A DNA stretch of 64,000 nt from Bimastos eiseni (GCA_959347315.1 OY365810.1:3675467-3739466); one strand, 5' to 3'. Shown: positions 1 through 16,543, counted from the first letter of the stretch. Program-made: numbers and translations. Notes: generated by a model from the sequence alone, not told the origin.

Positions 1-62
1 AAGTCCAGTCTCGTTAAACTTTAGGTCAAAAGACAACATCAGACTATATATGGGCGTAATTG

Positions 63-412
63 TAATTTATGGTTTTAGCGTCTCAAGAAATGTATGCATG
101 GTTTAGGTCACAAGTGAGACATCCTATCAAATAATACTTTGATCCAACTTCCATTTAGGTATATTTCTTTTCATCAATTGAGTTTTTGCGTGTACACGAT
201 TTTGTTTACATCCGTTGCATCAACATTCTCTCATCAAAACCGAGGGTCTTGAGTTTGAAAAAGAAATAAACATAAATGGAAGCTAGATCGATGACATATA
301 TTTAAGTAGAAGCAAGATTGATGAAATGAAATGTGCTGTTTTTATACAGTGCTGCGTTTGTATTGAGTACATTGCTTGCATTAAATTTTTCAGACGCTAA
401 AACCATAAATTA
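63..412. mobile_element. Fold-back repeat element (family FB, copy 1)
   Basis: A perfect 21-nt inverted repeat (63-83 and 392-412) bounds a 350-bp segment; its core reads GGTTTTAGCGTCT on the left. Inside, the left arm carries an antisense copy of the FB unit (CAACTTCCATTTAGG then TCATCAATT at about 150-180) and the right arm carries sense copies (AAATGGAAGC then GATCGATGA at about 275-330). The single strand could therefore fold on itself. No coding potential. No clear target-site duplication was found. Related copies lie near 32, 42, 47.6 and 50 kb. Read directly from the sequence; transposition is inferred. Confidence 0.6.
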
Positions 413-749
413 GGCTATCTAACCTATATACAGACTGTAGCCTATGTTGTATAATTGGACTATCGTTTAAAGTACTAATGATTAATATTTCGTTTTATCG
501 AGTATGTAATATCCTTGAGATAAATATTCTGCAATTTTTTTTATTGAAACTCACAATAATAATATTATATGGTGGTTTGCGCCTGCGCTGTATCCTCACT
601 ATAGGCCGTGCGTTTGCAAGCGGTTCAATAAAGTACACTCTTAACTTGTCTTTACTACAGAGTCCATCACTAATTTATTGAACCAAAATTGGATTACCTA
701 GTTGTGAAGAGGATGTACCAGTGATTGGCTGCATTTCTATGGACGTTAG

Positions 750-925
750 ATGGAACCATTCTGGGTCTATATGGGCCCCGTTGAGAATATGAATACATCT
801 ATACATGAACCTGTGTTGCAATGGTTGCATCTTGAGAACTTGCACGCTATCGATGTTACTGCGTGCGATGGTTGGTATAAGTTTAGGCTAAATCACGCTT
901 CATATGCAGAGGCTAAGAAAGGTAC
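750..925 (+). CDS. Possible orphan exon, product not recognised
   Basis: An open stretch starting at an ATG that directly follows an acceptor-like TAG and ending at a donor-like AAGAAAG|GTACAC. It codes for about 58 residues of ordinary protein composition (begins MEPFWVYMGPVEN, contains QWLHLENLHAID and WYKFRLNHASYAEAKKG). I do not recognise the family. No partner exon was found on either side before the SINE at 1,035, so it may be an exon of a gene that extends outside the window, a pseudogene fragment or chance. Amino-acid composition is the only support. Confidence 0.25.
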
Positions 926-1034
926 ACTCGCAGTGCATAATTATATCACGGCAGAAGAACTTCATTAGGGGCCAAGTGTCTCAACAATACCAAAAACGTA
1001 ATTGTGTTATTAGTTGCCTTGGATCCAGAGGTCT

Positions 1035-1245
1035 TATGTCGGCACGGTGGCCGATTAGTTAGAGCGGTCGGTCTGTAACGTTCAGTGTGCGCGGGTTCGA
1101 TCCGAGGAGTCACTGTGTAGGGACCTTGACCTTGAGCAAGTCCTTCGTGCACAATTACTTTGCATTACAACTGCAGTTGTGCTATCGAGGCGTGCGTGCA
1201 CATCCCAGCTGATTGTAATAGGGCAATATCAACTTTCAATTGTAA
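1035..1245 (+). mobile_element. tRNA-derived SINE (family S1), sense
   Basis: The head has a box-A-like TTAGTTAGAGCGGTCGG and a perfect box B GGTTCGATCC. It is followed by a body (GAGTCACTGTGTAGGGACC, GAGCAAGTCC, TCGAGGCGTG, GCAATATCAA) that recurs at 35,080 (+), 38,750 (-) and 41,633 (+). The repeated tRNA-like head plus shared body is what defines a SINE. Conserved promoter boxes belong to RNA polymerase III; whether this copy is transcribed cannot be told. Confidence 0.75.
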
Positions 1246-2500
1246 TGTATAGCAAAGGTTGTTCACATCGAAGGAATTTCTTTTGAGCAGTTCATTGATG
1301 CGGATCCTTTCGCATAAAATAGCTCGGTGTGGGTGTTGAAATGACGATTGGTGGAAAACGAAACCAATAATTTGTATAGGCCTAATAGGCCATGCGTAAC
1401 GTTGGCGTTGGAGAACTTCTCATGGCGAGTACAGAGCAGAGCTAAACCACCCTTAATGCCTTCTTACAATAATTTGCCACCATTAATAGCCACGCTTAGC
1501 TTGAGGCTAGGATAGGAAACTTAGTATGAGTAGAAAGCCCAGACATTCGTTTAGCTAATGCTACATTAGACAACAAAGATGAGCTAGTTTATCCTTTTCA
1601 AATTTCACTCAATTCTCAAGAAGGCTGGCTAGGCATTTTCCATTTCAAAATTGTACCAAACTTCAAATGCACTTTTCTCGAAATAATGTTTGAACAACTG
1701 AACTATGAGTTTTACTCATAACTATGGACAAGAACATCAAAAGAACAACAAAGTTAGCGTCATTTTAAAAGAAGATACTTTGTCCTTTAAAATGGCATGA
1801 CATTAAAATTGCATAAAAATCCGACTTACAACTGTTTTTTGGTCAGTTGGGTCAACTCATTCCATAGTCTATATTACAAGCCATGCAGCTTGTATTAAGC
1901 ACTTCTGATATTAGCGACCGAGTACTCGGCTCTAAAACTACTCGATAGTGGCAGCCTTATCTATCACTCTACCCCCACCCTATTACTCTGCGAGCCATGA
2001 CTGTAACGTTCAACTACGAAACAAATGCCAAGTTCTAATGCCTTCCTTCATTTAGGACCTAATTGTATAATTTTTCGCTCTCGAAATGAGTATTGCAGAC
2101 TTGACAAAATGTCGCGGATGCCATTGTTAGAAGCTTGCTATTAATGACTCTTTGAACCCTACGTAGCTGGGTGTCACGTGGCGTGTTATATCGATACATG
2201 ATTGGCTGATTTTATGAATACTAATGTTTATGCGAATGAGATGAATAACCTTGTACAAGATTGGGAATCATCAGTTCGGCCTCCTTCTTCAGACACAGCC
2301 TCTTAATCGGCCTACTTAGGCTTTGGGTACATCATACCATGGTACACAGCCCCCATGGACACCCTTCTGCCTAACTGTCAGTCTGTCCGTTAGGCTGGTT
2401 GCGTCTTACTGTCAGTATATGTGCCTCTGCTTCCGCGGTGACGCATATATAAGTAACGAAGTAATTATGTATATACTTGATTGAACCGTCTGCAAATGCT
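1246..2500. other. Intergenic, no gene seen
   Basis: Unique-looking AT-rich DNA without long open frames. Nothing recognisable on either strand. Confidence 0.5.
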
Positions 2501-2539
2501 CTGCGCTTACATATTGCAAATACAAGAAACCGCCTGTGC

Positions 2540-2700
2540 GTGTGTCTATCTCTATCCGTGTGTCCGTTTGTCTGACTTTCTATCTGTCTGCCTATCCGTT
2601 TGTTTAGCTGCATCCATATGTCTATTGGTATCTGTCTGTCTAACTGTCCTTATCAGTTGTCTGTGTGTCCGTCTGGCTGTCTGTTTGTCTGTATAGCGTA
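2540..2700. repeat. TCTG/TGTC-rich simple repeat
   Basis: Imperfect runs of TCTG and TGTC (for example around 2,630-2,690). The open frames across it are low-complexity artefacts. Confidence 0.7.
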
Positions 2701-2769
2701 CATCAGATTAAATATACCCGCCATCTGGACAAGGAAGAGAGACCGCAAAGCTAGCATGTACACAGATGC

Positions 2770-2918
2770 AGAGAGAGAGAGAGAGAGGGAGAGATACAGA
2801 GAGAGGGAGAGATACAGAGAGAGGGAGAGATACAGAGAGAGGGAGAGATACAGAGAGAGGGAGAGATACAGAGAGAGGGAGAGATACAGAGAGAGGGAGA
2901 GATACAGAGAGAGAGAGA
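2770..2918. repeat. 18-bp minisatellite upstream of beta-tubulin
   Basis: About seven near-perfect copies of an 18-bp purine unit (AGAGAGAGGGAGAGATAC). Because 18 is a multiple of three, it stays open in several frames and yields Arg-Glu-Arg or Ser-Leu repeats; these are not genes. It ends about 320 bp before the tubulin start codon, so it lies in the likely promoter or 5' UTR region. No TATA box is evident between it and the ATG. Confidence 0.85.
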
Positions 2919-3241
2919 TCTGGTAGGCGTTGCCTGTATGCCTCTAAAGCTACACAGGCAAAGAGCTATACTATGCTGGCTGCAGCTGCCTTTGTGATGC
3001 ACACCACGTGCTCCTCACTGGGTGACTTCATCTCTCCCACTCTGTCTGTCTGCCTGCCCGTCTGTCTCCGCTGGGATGCTGTTCCTCTCCCTCTCTCTGT
3101 CTCTCTTTCGGCTACGGGCGGCCATCTTCTAGGTCGGATCTTCGCAGTCACGTGAAAGCATATCGCAAGCAACAGTCGTAGTAGACAGACGTAAAAGACC
3201 ATCTTGTTCCAGACAACTGAGGCAACTTTGAAGCATCAAAT

Positions 3242-8621
<5,380 letters not shown>

Positions 8622-9130
8622 TCAATAATATTCCGTCGTCAAAGATACTTCAGAAATGTCGCCACAAAATGTGAGAATTATGTCACAGCAAGTCGTTCAA
8701 CAGAACACAATTTCTGGAAAATATTTGCATTGTAATATAATAACGAGAAAATCGGACGAAAATGACTTGATACTGAAAATTATTGAAGTGAAACTTGAGA
8801 TCTTTGGCAATTTTTTGTTGCGAGCAGTACAACTCTAGAATATAATGAACATTAAAAATAAGGATATCCTATAGGACATGGTTTTAAACCTGACGTTACT
8901 GTTGAAATACATTACAGGCTTGAATGAAAAGTTAAAAGTACGTGCAAATTAAAACTATGCAATAATGTGTGAAAGTTTAAATTATGAAATATTGCACGGT
9001 ATATAGACCGTAGTGGTTTATAAATAATTTGCATCACATTTGGTTGGTGTTGTCATTTCGGAGACATTTTACTCGGTGATGAGTTTAACTCCGGTTTCTA
9101 GGCCACAATGAGTATTGTAAATTCGCCTAC
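8622..9130. other. Tubulin 3' flank
   Basis: AT-rich sequence after the tubulin stop. An ATTAAA hexamer at 8851-8856 could serve as polyadenylation signal; no AATAAA is seen close by. No other feature. Confidence 0.4.
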
Positions 9131-9159
9131 TCTTGTTATCCATTTTTACATTTATTCAC

Positions 9160-9715
9160 TTGCTAGCTGGGAAACCCGGCGTTGCACGGGTTGAGACAGG
9201 TTTTTTGGCCGCAGAGAGCAAGCGGCGATCGCAGTATTCACTAACTAATGAGTATCCAAGGTGTTCCCCGAGCGAACGACGGAGGTTTCGGGTGATTAGG
9301 TGTAACCGTGTGGAAATGTATAAACGGAATTATGTATAAGACACTGATGCGTACGAAGTACATACCCCTGCAATCGATGGCCAACTACTGCTACCTGTAC
9401 GATATCTCCCAAACCGTAAAAGAAGAGGTGTAGCGAAGATATATCTCGTGCACATGTCGGCAAATTTACAGGTGTTTCGTCGACACAATCCTGGCGAATG
9501 AAAAGGAAACGTTCCTTTGGGGTTGCTGATACAGGTTTCTGGGCCTGGAGACCAGGAAGAGGACGGCCGCGGGATTCGCCAACCCCTCGACTGCGTGTCC
9601 CAGGTGTTCCCCGAACCAACGGTGAAGGTTTCGAGTCAATAGCTATAAAATTGCAAAAAAATAGCCGGGCAGACAGACAGAAGCACGCAAAGAAATCTCT
9701 CTATATTTACAGATT
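9160..9715 (-). mobile_element. Dispersed repeat with Helitron-like 3' terminus (tentative)
   Basis: Read on the minus strand, the segment ends with a short GC hairpin (ACCCG, loop, then CGGGT) followed about 11 nt later by GCTAG (plus-strand 9164-9195). A 3' hairpin shortly before CTAG is the hallmark of Helitrons. The base after CTAG is C rather than the expected T, which weakens the call. A second motif group (GGTGTTCCCCGA, then GGTTTCG) occurs twice, near 9,260 and 9,605. No replicase or helicase is visible; the other end near 9,715 is a guess. Confidence 0.3.
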
Positions 9716-10156
9716 TTAATTTCTTTCATTTAATCAAGTGACTTCTTTGTATACAGGATTCATCTTTTGTTTCCCGGATTGTACTTCCAGTGGTATTGGA
9801 TGGGACCCGTATGAAATCTACATCCTATATGAGCTCACTACAGGTGTTATTCCGTAGACAAAAGGCGATTTCGCAACATATTCAATGCCGCATGTCATGG
9901 ACTCGTCTATTTTTGAAGCCTTTAGAAATGAATCATTTTGTCGTAATCTAGATCCTTATTAACTACATTCTCGAAATCTACATTCTCTCATCCTCGGCCT
10001 ACATTACTGTACAATCTAACTATAAAAGCCTAGCGTTACAGGCATTCAGTCAAAGCTAGTCTGGTGATCAGCATTTTGACTGTTATCGCACAGGTCGAGA
10101 TCCAAATATTCCTCTGGTTACCTAAAGATTTCCATAGTTCTGTCCGTAGCCTTGGG

Positions 10157-10607
10157 CACAGACAGGGCCGAATTACCCATTAGGCAGAGTAGGCAACTGC
10201 CTATGGGCCCCGCGACTTTTAGGGGCCCCATGAGACCGTGGCGAAAGAATTTTTGTAACTTACTTATTTACTTATTCTTAAGAATAGAGGAACGTGACGA
10301 CGCTGACGTCATACAATAATATTTACACTTCAACTTCTTCAAGTTAGTCTAGTAGTTAACTTAGTTAAATAAAATAAAATAATTATAAATAAAATTAATA
10401 GGGCCCTAGATAAAATGTCGATCAACGAGAGAAGGCACGAAAGCGGAGTAGAGAAGCGAAGAAAGAAAAAGGAAGCCACAGTGAAGCTTTAAGAAGAAAT
10501 GCTGGCGTTCTAGTAGGCACTAGGCCGACTAGGGGCCTGGGGCGTGGGCCCCAAAAGTTTCACTGCCTATGGGCCTCCACAGTGCTTAATCCGGCACTGG
10601 GCACAGA
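10157..10607. mobile_element. Internally deleted hAT element with 8-bp target duplication
   Basis: The element is 10165-10599 (435 bp). The left end starts CAGGGCCGAATTACC and the right end is the inverted counterpart ending TTAATCCGGCACTG; both arms carry GGGCCCC blocks. Exact 8-bp duplication GGCACAGA at 10157-10164 and 10600-10607. Inside, about 10,415-10,490 reads in the plus frame as MSINERRHESGVEKRRKKKE then a stop, which resembles the start of a ZMYM/TTF-type hAT transposase, so this looks like an internal-deletion derivative of an autonomous element. Confidence 0.88.
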
Positions 10608-11795
10608 GGCCGATTGGTATGATCCCTTCTCAGAATGTAAAGGCGCTTAATAAATTAAAAATATACTTTGGTGGATTGGTTACCAAGCTTCTTATAAACA
10701 TGGACTAGGTAGGAAAGAGTAGCAGCTAAGATTTCAAAGAGGTAGCGTAGCCAGATCCATGAATAGCCTAAGAATACAAGCAGTAAGAAAGGAGGACGAA
10801 CTGAACATTTCATTTCGTAGTCAAGGAGTCATTTATGTAACTAATAACTATGGTCTCATATCGCTGCGGATATCTTGCCTCCTAGTTCGTGTACAAACTC
10901 CAATGACTCTGTGTTTGAGCGTCATGAGGGTTCGATCGCAACATGACCAAATTGTGTGACCGAGAGATGGCATGTTTGCATTCCATCTTATGAGCCTCTT
11001 TACCGCTGTGACACATGCGTTTTACAATGTTGAAAATAACTATGGTCTCCTAGCGATGCAGAAATCTTGCATCATGACTCATGAGGTTCATAAGATGCAG
11101 CAAATGTATTCGGTTCCATGACATCCCAAACTATGATAGGCTTACTACGTAAACAATTGTGTCACAAGCTTTCTCTATCAATGGATCTGTCACTGTTACG
11201 GCGAAATCGTATAGCAGTCGGTCGTAATGGCAGCGTCAGCGGCTGAGCCAAACAGACGGAAGTTGCCAGCGTATCGGCAACCTACGAATGCCCAGATCAC
11301 CGGTTATCACGGATCCACTGATAGTCGTTCAGTTGGATATTGAGAAGACTATATTTACAAAAGTTTTAGTCGATGTGAGCAACCTGGGCAACTTTTGATA
11401 GGGTAGACCCGACCTCCATGTTGATTTAGAGAGCTGACGAATTTCTAGATAGGTGCGGAGTAAAATCACGAAAGATACACTAATATTTTCCTCACGTGTT
11501 ATAATTAGCATTATTCTATATATTTTATTCTATTAGACTATAGTCTATACCCATAGTCAAATAGGATAACCAAGGGATCTCCAATTATCTATATTGCTAA
11601 CTGTCGAATTTAGGCTGCGTATGAATGTCTGAGAATGATCATACTTGACGTTGTTGTCCCAGTTATAATTATTATTACTTTTTCAAATATTATAAAAACA
11701 TCTGGAACGGCCCCCATTAGACGTTAAAATCCAGTGTTGCAAAAGTACTGGGGAATATCACCACAATGAACCGCTGGACCGTGAAGGCTAGGCCC
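10608..11795. other. Intergenic with one short direct repeat
   Basis: No gene seen. A diverged direct repeat (ATAACTATGGTCTC followed by ATCTTGC) occurs near 10,844-10,879 and 11,035-11,070, about 190 bp apart, perhaps an old duplication. Confidence 0.4.
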
Positions 11796-11799
11796 TGAA

Positions 11800-12447
11800 A
11801 CAGGTGGGGCAAAGGAAAGAGAGCGTGAGGGTAAAATGGAGAAACGGGAGGGTGAGGTTTCCTCCAGTCTGTTCTAAGGTTTCCTCATTTTTTCCCCAAG
11901 GTTTCCTGCATTTTGCTCTCAACCCCCTTGCCTTCCATTTTACCATCAACAACCCGTTTCTCCATCTTGGCTTCAACCTCCCTTTCCTCTATTTTATCCT
12001 CAACCTCCCTTTTCTCCATTTTGCCCTCAACCTCCCTTCCCTCTTTAGCCTCAACCTCCCTTTCCTCCATTTTATCCTCAACCTCCCTTTTCTCCATTTT
12101 GCCCTCAACCTCCCTTCCCTCTTTAGCCTCAACCTCCCTTTCCTCCATTTTAGCCTCAACCTCCCTTTCCTCCATTTTAGCCTCAACCTCCCTTTCCTCC
12201 ATTTTGACCTCAAACTCTCCTCATGCATTTTATTATTTTACAATGGGAACAATTAGAATGTCCCAGAAATACTAAGGGGAAATCATATCCTCGCCCTAGA
12301 ACCTTGACGAGCGCTGAGGCGAATGTCTCTGTTGCCTCTGTGGAGTCGGCGCCATGAGCGCGTGTTAGATGTACTTGACACCTTCCGAGCTGTCGTCCGA
12401 TCGAGAAGGTGGACCGTATATCCCAAACCAGACTTTGCCCCACCTGT
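11800..12447. repeat. 27-bp minisatellite enclosed by 15-bp inverted repeats
   Basis: About ten tandem units of 27 bp (CCTCAACCTCCCTTTCCTCC plus a TTTTA-type end), some shortened to 24 bp, occupy about 11,930-12,215. A perfect 15-nt inverted repeat flanks the array: ACAGGTGGGGCAAAG at 11800-11814 and its complement at 12433-12447. The 9-codon unit keeps frames open on both strands, giving EEREVEAKM-type repeats on the minus strand; I regard these as artefacts. Confidence 0.8.
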
Positions 12448-12454
12448 CAATAGA

Positions 12455-12810
<356 letters not shown>

Positions 12811-12817
12811 TATGGTG

Positions 12818-13067
12818 TTATTCATCATTGGCATTGCCAAGGGATCTGTCATCAGGCCATCTGGGTCGCCGCTTGTCAGTGGATTGTAATCTTGACACAG
12901 TGCCCTGAAAAGCCACCGCATTGAAACGTTGGATCAATGCCGACAAGTTCTGGAAAAGGAAGTTTGTCTCTCGGGTGTCACCGGTAGTTGTCGAAAGTCG
13001 GCGTCCAGTGTCAGACAAAAAGGCGAGGCCCTCACTATTGAGGGGACCGAAGGTTTCTATAGCGATT
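12818..13067 (-). pseudogene. 3' end of an RLE-type retroelement, copy 2
   Basis: The minus strand codes for a short piece matching the last ~75 residues of the longer copy at 13,215-14,043: ETFGPLNSEGLAFLSDT, GRRLSTTTGDTRETNF, IQRFNAVAFQGT. The two differ at many positions, so they are old paralogues, not a recent tandem copy. It is cut at the 5' side directly at an ATT tract (13,068) and is followed, on its own strand, by ATG/TAA repeats. 5'-truncated non-LTR insertion is the natural reading. Confidence 0.75.
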
Positions 13068-13206
13068 ATTATTATTATCTTTTTGCCCTCTTTGCCCTTT
13101 AATAATAACTATTATTATTAATAATAATAATATTTATTATTATTATTATTATTATTACTTTGGTGGAGTTGTTTTATTATTGAATTATTATTATTATGAG
13201 TTGATT
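13068..13206. repeat. ATT/TAA microsatellite between two retroelement ends
   Basis: Imperfect ATT tract separating the two RLE-type retroelement fragments; it is the (TAA)n tail of the 13,215-14,043 copy when read on the minus strand. Confidence 0.85.
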
Positions 13207-13214
13207 TCATCTAT

Positions 13215-14043
13215 TTAATGGTGATGTCGTCCGGAGTAGCCCTGCTCGTTGGACTGCTGAGCAGCGAAAGTTCCCTTGAAAGCAACTGCGTTGTAGCGTT
13301 GAATAATCATCGAGATGCGCTGGTAGATGAAAGTCGTTTCCCTCTGCTCCCCAGTGACGGCGCTCAGTCTGTGTCCCAGTTCTGAAAGGAAGCTTTGGCC
13401 TTCGGAATTGATGTGGCCAAAGGTTTCGAATACCACCGGTGTGAAGACGTACGTGGAGGCTAGCTCGGCGTATTTCTGAGTTTTGAGGTTCGCCGCCCTC
13501 TCGGCCGCAGCGCCCGCTCTTTGTGATGTTTCTGGCAGATACGACGTTGCCATTGTATCTGAGAATGTCGCGTCCCATATCAAACACCGCCCCGCCCGCC
13601 ATGGTATATGAGTGAGACCGTCTGGTCTTTTACCATCAGATCGGGTCAATCCCACCGGCTCTTTGACAGTGGGGATCCCTGCACGGATTAAACTTCTACA
13701 AATAAGGTCGTTCAGGGCCGCGTGTCTGGGCCAGCGTCCCAGGCCCAGGCCACATGAGAGACCGTGATATCCGTTTCTCTCGACCAGGGCACCGCATGGG
13801 CAGGAATGAGGTAAACAGACAGGTAACCCCAGTCTGTAACCCACCGCCACCCTCAGGGACTCATCGTCAAGTCTCAGCCCGCAGTTTGTAATCGGTAGGG
13901 CTAAGAGCCAGTCGCCTACGTGTGGGGCTGCCACTGCTCTAAGACGTGCCTGATTCTGGGAATCAGGCATTCTGGAGGCGAGGTCTGCCACCCCGAGCTC
14001 GATCAAAGGGTCGTCCCATCTCGATTGTTTGTGAGCCCAAGCT
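13215..14043 (-). pseudogene. C-terminal part of an RLE-type (R2/R4-like) non-LTR retrotransposon ORF
   Basis: A 276-residue open frame truncated upstream; the reverse transcriptase is missing. It shows the order zinc knuckle C-x1-C-x9-H-x3-C (CPCGALVERNGYHGLSC), then RHAALND, then EPVGL, KRPDG and WDAT. This CCHC plus R/H...EP...PD...D pattern matches the restriction-like endonuclease (PD-(D/E)XK fold) found at the C-terminus of R2/R4/Dong-type elements, which nick the target to prime reverse transcription. The frame is open to the stop at 13,215, but with no RT it cannot be autonomous. Both flanks are (TAA)n. A 16-nt piece (ATCAGATCGGGTCAAT) from inside the gene (13635-13650) is repeated at 14051-14066 just beyond the 5' junction. 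Assignment to the R4/Dong group is inference. Confidence 0.75.
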
Positions 14044-14132
14044 TATTATTATCAGATCGGGTCAATGATAATATTATTATTATTATTATTATAATTATCA
14101 TCACTAACATTATTATTATTATTGATAAGAAT

Positions 14133-14166
<34 letters not shown>

Positions 14167-14225
14167 TAATAATAATAATAGTAATTATTATTATTATTAT
14201 TAATATTGTTATTATTGTTATTATG
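14044..14225. repeat. ATT/TAA microsatellite
   Basis: Imperfect ATT and TAA tracts, including a switch from ATT to TAA about 14,120-14,180 that makes a potential hairpin. It contains the displaced 16-nt retroelement piece at 14051-14066. Confidence 0.9.
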
Positions 14226-15760
14226 ATAAAGGAATCAAGATTACACAAACTAAATGTTTTAAGGAAGGCAATGTAACATTTATACCTGAGTTGAATTCTA
14301 CTAATAATATTATAATATTATATTTAATTGGACTTTGACTTATATCAATTGTATTTGTGTTGCATTGTTATCATATTGTTGTAATGTACTGCATATGTAT
14401 TGACTTGTTTTGCAATGTCTTGTATTACACAGAAAGTAATCAAGGCTGTCTCAAGTGTCAATATTCGTTCGACCTACAAAGTGATGTCATTAGACCTCGA
14501 CCGAATTAAGCTGATTCAATTCTGAACTGAATGCTTGGGGTTAGGGAGAAGCACCACCTGTGCCCCGACTTCCAACCAATGGGGGTTAAACGTCAGACTC
14601 ATCCCACAGTGACCACGGGGGTGACAGGGTCCAACACGGTCCCTATTACGGGCCGTTTTTCATCATCGTGCAAATTAACAAACTCTAATATGGTTAGTGA
14701 AACTTTAGATAAAGTAAAAGTAAGCTGTTATGTAAGCAGGATTTTGGAGCATCTGTCTATAGGTTTCTCTATTTATAAGACGTAGAGCTCTGGAGAGGAA
14801 CCACGCTTGCACCCCTGTGCTTGTGAAGTGGACTGTTCCAGTTACGCAACTTCTAGCCACGGCCAGTCGGCTGGACATAACTGACCAGAGACGACTGACA
14901 AAGCATTCTTAATCGTCAATGTTCCTCAGCCAGTCAAAGCTCTATTTCTCGTCGGTTAATTCTAGAATCTCCAACATGTGGATCACTTCCAATTAGAAAA
15001 CTGTCTACACACCGCGATTGATTTACCAAAGACAGAAGGATATATTACACACCTTCAGGTAACCTTACAGGTAAAACAAAGGTTAATCCAAAGAGATGTA
15101 CAAAGAGATGAAAGTGCGAAACGTCTGTAAACAAAGAAAATGCTAATAATTTCGTCAGTCAGTAGGCGATTCGTAGTTAGGGTGCTTAAAACTATTCCTG
15201 AAGAATGGGTTTAGAAAATTGTGCTGTAGAAATGCACATTGAAATTACGTAGCATTGCATTTCCAAATTGCACGAGCTCGTTACTGTAACTGTGAATTTA
15301 TATAGCGCCTAAAGTTTTAAATTGAATTATCAATATGTACATCTTAGTTTATCACTGTTTTCTCCGTTATAGTCTTATTGCGTTTTACTTCTGTTTGCTA
15401 TAATATTTATTTAGATCGCTTTGTTTTATAATTATGTTTCTCACTAGTTATTTTCAAGAACGCTTACCCAGTCTCATTACTTGACATTCTACCCGTCAAT
15501 CCTCGACCAAAACGACACCCTCCTTAGCAGCTACTCTGCCTCCCTGCTGACCTTCAGAAAACCGAACTCTGACCTCCCACGGACTATCCTTTGGACAACC
15601 CTTTCGATTGACGCAGCGATCGTGAATAAGCTGGGCCCTGCGCTTGGCTTTCAAGTGGCGCTTTAGAAATTTGGATATTACGGTTACAGTTTCTCACTTG
15701 TTCTCTTGCGATTTTATCTACATAGGTCAACAGCGTCTACTATGTCGACTTCTGATCTAT
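14226..15760. other. Intergenic; one unassigned open frame
   Basis: No gene recognised. A C-rich open stretch at 15,481-15,666 (FYPSILDQNDTLLSSY and so on) has coding-like composition but matches nothing I know and has no clear splice borders; it could be an upstream exon of the bZIP gene or chance. Confidence 0.35.
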
Positions 15761-15960
15761 CTATCTATCTATCAGCTTACCTGTTTGTCTATCTGTCTTT
15801 CTGTCTATCTTCGGTCTACGTATTTGTATTGCGCAATATCAGCTTAGATAGACAGCATAACTGTGTGTGTGTGTGTGTGCGTGTGTGTGTGTGTGCGTGT
15901 GTGTGTGTGTGCGTGTGTGTGTGTGTGCGTGTGTGTGTGTGTGCGTGTGTGTGTGTGTCA
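15760..15960. repeat. TATC then GTGTGC microsatellites
   Basis: TCTATC repeats (about 15,757-15,815) followed by a GTGTGTGTGTGC-type tract at 15,863-15,958. A short TA run follows at 16,188-16,212. Confidence 0.9.
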
Positions 15961-16543
15961 ATTTCGTAGCGGATATTATCTAGTTTGTATTACACGGGGT
16001 ACGTCTCCTTAAAGCTCTCAACCCCCGAAATGTAGGCGTCTGCATGTAGCTTCAATGTATGTATGAATATTATGTGAGCACGCATGCATGTGTGTTTGTG
16101 TTCATGTAGCTTTTAGCAGATGTATGTTTTAATATGTGAGTTTGTGCAAGTGTGTGCAGGAATTATTTTTATAATTATAAATAAGTATGTATATATATAT
16201 ATATATATATCTATGTGTGTATGTTTGTATCTATGTTTTTTTATGTTCATTCATTCATTGCGTAGATTTATATAGCGTACTTTCAACGTTTCTACTCAGG
16301 AGCGTTCTCGACATCAGCACGGCTGAAAGGAACAGTTGTAAGGCGGGTATAAAAGGAGTCAGAGTGGACCCAGAGGAACAAGCGCAATGCCAACGGGAAC
16401 CCTTTCCAGAGCGCAGGGCCAGCCACTGAGAACACACGATTTTTTTGTACACTATATAAGGATAGGCCTATATATAAACATATAGCGCCTTTTAAAGAAT
16501 TTCATGTTGCATATTTCCGTATTTGTATGCTTGCTTTACATAG

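Noticed and set aside
1035..1120. Functional tRNA gene
   Set aside because: Box B is perfect, but no acceptor stem pairs across the expected length and a SINE body follows that recurs elsewhere.
2600..3002. Overlapping open frames coding for Arg-Glu or Ser-Leu repeats on both strands
   Set aside because: They come from the 18-bp purine minisatellite, whose length is a multiple of three; no splice sites or unique protein sequence.
11804..12275. Long open frames on both strands with EEREVEAKM or LPFLHFALN repeats
   Set aside because: Generated by the 27-bp minisatellite; coding on both strands and several frames at once is not credible.
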